Assembly (NCBI GenBank): GCA_030595925.1
Contig: JAUVLC010000061.1
Coordinates: 1 to 14,955 of the forward strand
Origin: Clostridia bacterium
Lineage (GTDB): Bacteria > CBDUZB01 > JAGLHV01
DNA: 14,955 nt
Direction: 5' to 3'
Shown here: positions 12,150 to 14,955 of the stretch, piece after piece
How positions within the stretch are numbered: position 1 is the stretch's first letter
Layout: each line of letters opens with the position of its first letter
Program-made: the position numbers and the translations under genes
The notes under the pieces: model-generated
What the model was told of the DNA's origin: nothing
Database searches by the model: none
Seen by the model: the letters and a program-made list of their open reading frames with translations, nothing else

Positions 12150-13144
12150 TGATGAGAAAAAAATTAAAAATAGGGTTGGCCCTGGGAAGCGGAGCGGCAC
12201 GGGGTTTAGCTCATATTGGTGTATTAAAAGTTTTGGAAAAAGAGAAAATTCCTATTGACTTAATTGCGGGAACGAGTATGGGGGCATTAGTTGGTGGAGC
12301 CTATGCCGTAGGAATGTCTGTGGATGAGATGGAAAAAATAGCGATGGAAGTGGACTGGAAAAGGTTAGGCCGGTTAATGGATTTTGTTATTCCCAGGGCA
12401 GGATTTATCAACGGGAAAAAAGTGAAAACTTTCATCAAAACCCTGGTAAAGAATAAAAAGATTGAGGAACTCAAAATACCTTTTGCTACTGTGGCTACAG
12501 ATATTGAAACAGGAGAGGAAGTAGTTATTCAGCAAGGTTCGATAGTAGAAGCAATCCGGGCCAGTGCTTCAATCCCGGGTATTTTTACTCCGGTCAGGAA
12601 TGGGGGAAAAATTTTAGTCGATGGAGGATTGGTTAATCCTATTCCAATAAGTGTAGTGAAAAAAATGGGAGCAGGTATTATTATTGCGGTTAATGTTATT
12701 TCCGGTCCGAAGAGGAAAACCCCTTCTAAAAAACTTCTATCACCTGCTTCTGTTTTAGCAAAGAAAAATCAATCCGTCAAATATAATGAATCTCGTTTGC
12801 CCGGATTAGACCTTGCAGTGATCAGAACTAAATTTGATAAACTATTAAAAGAGAAACTGATAAGCAGCGAGAAGTGGAAACAGATTGTTAACCGATTTCA
12901 AAAAGAGGAAGATAAATCACTACCCAGCATTATTACTGTACTATCCCAAACAATAAAAATAGCGGAAGAGAAAATGGTAGAATCCTCTTTAAGAGGAGGG
13001 GAAGTAGATATACTTATTAATCCGCAAATCGGACAAGTTAAATTTACGGAATTTAATCGTGCAGAGGAATGTATTCGAGCGGGGGAGTTAGCAGCTTTAT
13101 CTAACTTAGCATTGTTGAAGAAAATATCACAGAGAAAGAAGTGA
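12149..13144 (+). CDS. Patatin-like phospholipase (RssA type)
   Basis: The 331-residue hydrolase has all patatin motifs: oxyanion-hole GSGAARG (13-19), nucleophile elbow GTSMG with Ser43, and the catalytic DGG motif with Asp158 in LVDGGLVNPIP. A ~140-residue helical C-terminal region follows, ending VDILINPQIGQVKFTEFNRA. Patatins hydrolyse acyl esters of phospholipids or acyl carriers, usually at the cytoplasmic face of the membrane. The length fits the RssA group. The ATG at 12149 overlaps the upstream stop (TAATG). The ATG at 12152 is an equally plausible start, with GGAG 8 bases away. Tight coupling to the GNAT gene and the ACP upstream suggests a role in recycling or remodelling the same lipid. 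Confidence 0.9.
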   Translation: MMRKKLKIGLALGSGAARGLAHIGVLKVLEKEKIPIDLIAGTSMGALVGGAYAVGMSVDEMEKIAMEVDWKRLGRLMDFVIPRAGFINGKKVKTFIKTLVKNKKIEELKIPFATVATDIETGEEVVIQQGSIVEAIRASASIPGIFTPVRNGGKILVDGGLVNPIPISVVKKMGAGIIIAVNVISGPKRKTPSKKLLSPASVLAKKNQSVKYNESRLPGLDLAVIRTKFDKLLKEKLISSEKWKQIVNRFQKEEDKSLPSIITVLSQTIKIAEEKMVESSLRGGEVDILINPQIGQVKFTEFNRAEECIRAGELAALSNLALLKKISQRKK

Positions 13145-13162
13145 GTTTAAAAACAAGGTTAT

Positions 13163-13306
13163 ATGGCAAGCGAAAAAGAGATAGAGAAACAGATTGAAAA
13201 AACGGTTAAAAACGTTGTAGAAAAGCTATATATATCGAAGAAGGAAATAAAAGATCTTAAATCTGAAATTGTATTGCTAAAAAAGAAATTAAACAAAGAA
13301 GAATAA
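13163..13306 (+). CDS. Small charged coiled-coil protein, 47 residues
   Basis: The ORF from ATG 13163 reads MASEKEIEKQIEKTVKNVVE, then KLYISKKEIKDLKSEIVLLKKKLNKEE. Heptad spacing of Ile, Val and Leu (EIVLLKKKL) fits a coiled coil. AAGG lies about 5 bases before the ATG. It begins 19 bases after the patatin stop. It resembles short phasin-like or UbiK-like helical proteins only in general character, and no family was identified. A real small protein is more likely than chance because the composition is coherent over the whole frame, but chance cannot be ruled out. Confidence 0.5.
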   Translation: MASEKEIEKQIEKTVKNVVEKLYISKKEIKDLKSEIVLLKKKLNKEE

Positions 13307-13319
13307 AACGACGCGTTAG

Positions 13320-13669
13320 CTCTACAGTGAAAAAGCATGGATGAGATATTTACCTGTTTTCTTAAGTACAATGTTTCCGAAGACCTATGAATATTTTTTA
13401 AAAAAAAATGTAAAAGATGTCAAGAAATAGATCCGGATATCTCAAGCATATTTAATACCATATTGCAGGCAATTTATGCTATGAAGTATGAAATAGCGAA
13501 CTTAAAAATAAAAGATGCAGATATAATAATAACTCCTGATACGGTGTATATTGTGACATTGGAAATTTATCGGGGTAAAAAAGCTATATTAGAAGGATAT
13601 AAAACAGTGAAAGATGTCCTTTCAAAAAGCAAAATTTATCGCTGCCCTGATAAGGTAGTTTTGTCTTAA
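13320..13669 (+). pseudogene. Decayed C-terminal remnant of a second patatin-family gene
   Basis: From 13391 a frame without a good start reads ...CQEIDPDISSIFNTILQAI, then YAMKYEIANLKIKDADIIIT and PDTVYIVTLEIYRGKKAILEG. This matches the end of the neighbouring intact patatin (SIITVLSQTI..., VDILINP, TEFNRAEECIRAG) in order and spacing. Upstream, in another frame, LYSEKAWMRYLPVFLSTMF continues to EYFLKK. The two frames would join by a -1 shift in a run of nine A (13400-13408). The N-terminal catalytic motifs are absent, so this is a gene remnant. The low identity to the intact gene argues against a recent tandem duplication. An error in the homopolymer could account for the frameshift but not for the missing N-terminal half. 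Confidence 0.55.
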
Positions 13670-13704
13670 ATTTTGTTTAGTGATTTCTTTTGTGGGAGGC
13701 CGTT

Positions 13705-14748
13705 ATGATACATATCGACTACTTCTTTTCATTTATTTTTTTCTCGTTTCTTGGTTGGATTTTGGAGGTTTTTTATAGATCCATAAGTAATAAACGTTTC
13801 ATAAATCCGGGGTTATTCAAAGGTCCTTATTTAATCCTTTATGGCACGGGTGCTTTGGTCCTTATAATTTGCATACCTTTGGTTTCGACGGCCAACTTAT
13901 TTGTAAAAATTTTGGTATATTTTGTAGCCACTACAGGTCTTGAACTGGTTGCAGGGCTTATTGGAGAATGCCTTTCTCCTGTGCGTCTGTGGGATTATTC
14001 TAACCGGCGATTCCAATTTAGGGGGCATATTTGTCTAGAGTTTTCATTGTATTGGATTATCCTGGCATTTGTCTTTGAATATCTTTTTTTATCTTTATAT
14101 CAGACATTCCTCGCATGGTTGCCTTTTAGCGGTAAGGTGGTATTTAGCTGGTGTGTTTTTTTCATAATGTTGTCTGATTTTATATTTATCTCTACTAAAC
14201 GTGTTTTTTATTTAAAGGGAAAAGTGAAAAAAGATTACTTGTCTCTAAAGTCAGAGTTTGATGCATTGGCTGCTCCTTTACTTGAAAACCCATCGGTAAA
14301 GGAACTTGCTAAATATAAACATCATCGTGAAAAGACAAGGCTTGCGCATGTAATAGAGGTGGCCTGGCTTAGTTTTATTTGGGGGAAATATCTTTCCTCA
14401 GATTACGTCAATCAGACGTCTTTTAATGGAGCGGGTAAGATTCACGGTCAAAAACTTGATTGCCGTGCCATAGTCAGAGGGGCAATACTCCACGATTTAT
14501 TTTTTTATGATTGGTTGCGTGAAGGGCCAAAATTACACGGCTTTCGTCATTGTAAAATATCTCTAAAAAATGCGCAAAAAATAGTTCAATTGATGCCTAA
14601 AGAGATTGACATCATTAAAAAACATATGTGGCCATTAACCATTATACCTCCTCGCTATAAGGAGTCGCTTTTAGTATGTTTGGTGGATAGTTATTGTATG
14701 TTAAAAGATTACTTACAGATTAAAGCAAAGGGTGGAGTGAATAAATAA
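13705..14748 (+). CDS. Membrane protein fusing a CmpB-type domain to an HD phosphohydrolase domain
   Basis: The N-terminal half (1-170) has about five membrane segments and the pattern FLGWILEVFYRSISNKRFIN, LFKGPYLILYGTGAL, VRLWDYSNRRF, FRGHICLEFSLYW. This matches the ABC_trans_CmpB (putative ABC transporter permease) family. The cytoplasmic half carries an HD-type domain: His215 (AHVIEVAWLSF), His263-Asp264 (AILHDLFFYDW), His282 in GFRHC, His307 (KKHMWPLTIIPP) and Asp328 (CLVDSYC). HD proteins are metal-dependent phosphohydrolases; the substrate here is unknown. The frame opens at TTG 13690, but GGGAGG five bases before ATG 13705 fixes the start, giving 347 residues. A link to the patatin genes upstream is not evident. 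Confidence 0.8.
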   Translation: MIHIDYFFSFIFFSFLGWILEVFYRSISNKRFINPGLFKGPYLILYGTGALVLIICIPLVSTANLFVKILVYFVATTGLELVAGLIGECLSPVRLWDYSNRRFQFRGHICLEFSLYWIILAFVFEYLFLSLYQTFLAWLPFSGKVVFSWCVFFIMLSDFIFISTKRVFYLKGKVKKDYLSLKSEFDALAAPLLENPSVKELAKYKHHREKTRLAHVIEVAWLSFIWGKYLSSDYVNQTSFNGAGKIHGQKLDCRAIVRGAILHDLFFYDWLREGPKLHGFRHCKISLKNAQKIVQLMPKEIDIIKKHMWPLTIIPPRYKESLLVCLVDSYCMLKDYLQIKAKGGVNK

Positions 14749-14772
14749 GAACAGTTGAGAGGAAAAAGTAAG

Positions 14773-14955
14773 ATGTTAAATACTTATCTGACAGGCATAG
14801 ATATGGGTTCTACGACAGCCAAGGTGGCCGTTTGTGATGCTGATGGTAAACTAATTTTTTCGCGTTATCGCCGCCACAATGCAAAAATTGCAGAAACAGC
14901 CTTAGATATTTTAAAAGAGGCTCATGAAGAATTGGGTAACATACGGCTGCAATTG
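14773..14955 (+). CDS. 2-hydroxyacyl-CoA dehydratase activase / BadF-BcrA ATPase, N-terminal part
   Basis: The first 61 residues are present and the frame runs off the window. MLNTYLTGIDMGSTTAKVAV contains the phosphate-binding loop GIDMGSTTAK of the BadF/BadG/BcrA/BcrD ATPase family, in the acetate kinase/HSP70/actin superfamily. The next stretch, DADGKLIFSRYRRHNAKIAE, matches the long activase type, in which this domain is fused to further dehydratase-like parts. These proteins use ATP to drive low-potential electrons from a [4Fe-4S] cluster into a dehydratase or reductase. The cluster cysteines and the true length lie outside the window. GAGAGG is upstream of the ATG, and the gene starts 25 bases after the HD protein. 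Confidence 0.85.
   Translation, partial: MLNTYLTGIDMGSTTAKVAVCDADGKLIFSRYRRHNAKIAETALDILKEAHEELGNIRLQL

Overview
This window comes from an AT-rich anaerobic bacterium. Bacterial origin is supported by Shine-Dalgarno sites, consensus TTGACA/TATAAT promoters with 17-base spacers, and Fur and TetR regulators. An anaerobic lifestyle is inferred from the ferredoxins, the ferredoxin-containing MinD-like ATPases, the NifX-like proteins and the BadF-type activase at the right edge. The lineage cannot be fixed from this sequence alone. The short palindromic intergenic repeats resemble those of uncultured anaerobic phyla, but that is only an impression. All recognisable genes are on the + strand.

Layout. 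(1) Bases 1-73 are the tail of an unidentified gene, followed by a C/G-rich palindromic repeat. (2) Bases 242-2553 hold a redox group: a CoA-disulfide-reductase-like flavoprotein, a SAM methyltransferase and a two-cluster ferredoxin. A frameshifted scrap of an unidentified gene follows. (3) A zinc-ribbon NUDIX hydrolase and a large DUF4153 membrane protein come next as separate units. (4) Bases 5441-9978 form the most distinctive block: a Fur-family repressor with its own consensus promoter, a Gly/Arg-rich DUF5320-type protein, two NifX/NifB-C-terminal-like proteins, a second small MPRGDGTGP protein with a zinc ribbon, and two tandem MinD-like ATPases that each carry an inserted 2[4Fe-4S] ferredoxin. 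No nifHDK is visible, so this is probably an iron/metal-cofactor or Fe-S handling system under Fur-type control, not nitrogen fixation. (5) Bases 9975-13144 form a lipid-type module: a TetR regulator, an acyl carrier protein, a YghO-like GNAT protein and a patatin phospholipase. The same putative operator lies in front of both tetR and the ACP gene. A tiny coiled-coil ORF and a decayed second patatin tail follow. (6) The right end has a membrane protein fusing a CmpB-type domain to an HD phosphohydrolase, then the start of a 2-hydroxyacyl-CoA dehydratase activase (BadF/BcrA type).

Four signals are not explained by the gene list. An ATAyTTTTGACA element starts 40-41 bases before three different start codons, with no -10 box behind it. 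A Fur-like motif is shared by fur and the first DUF5320 gene. A near-identical 20-mer is shared by tetR and the ACP gene. One palindromic repeat is nested inside the inverted repeats of another, between nifX-2 and the second MPRGDGTGP gene.
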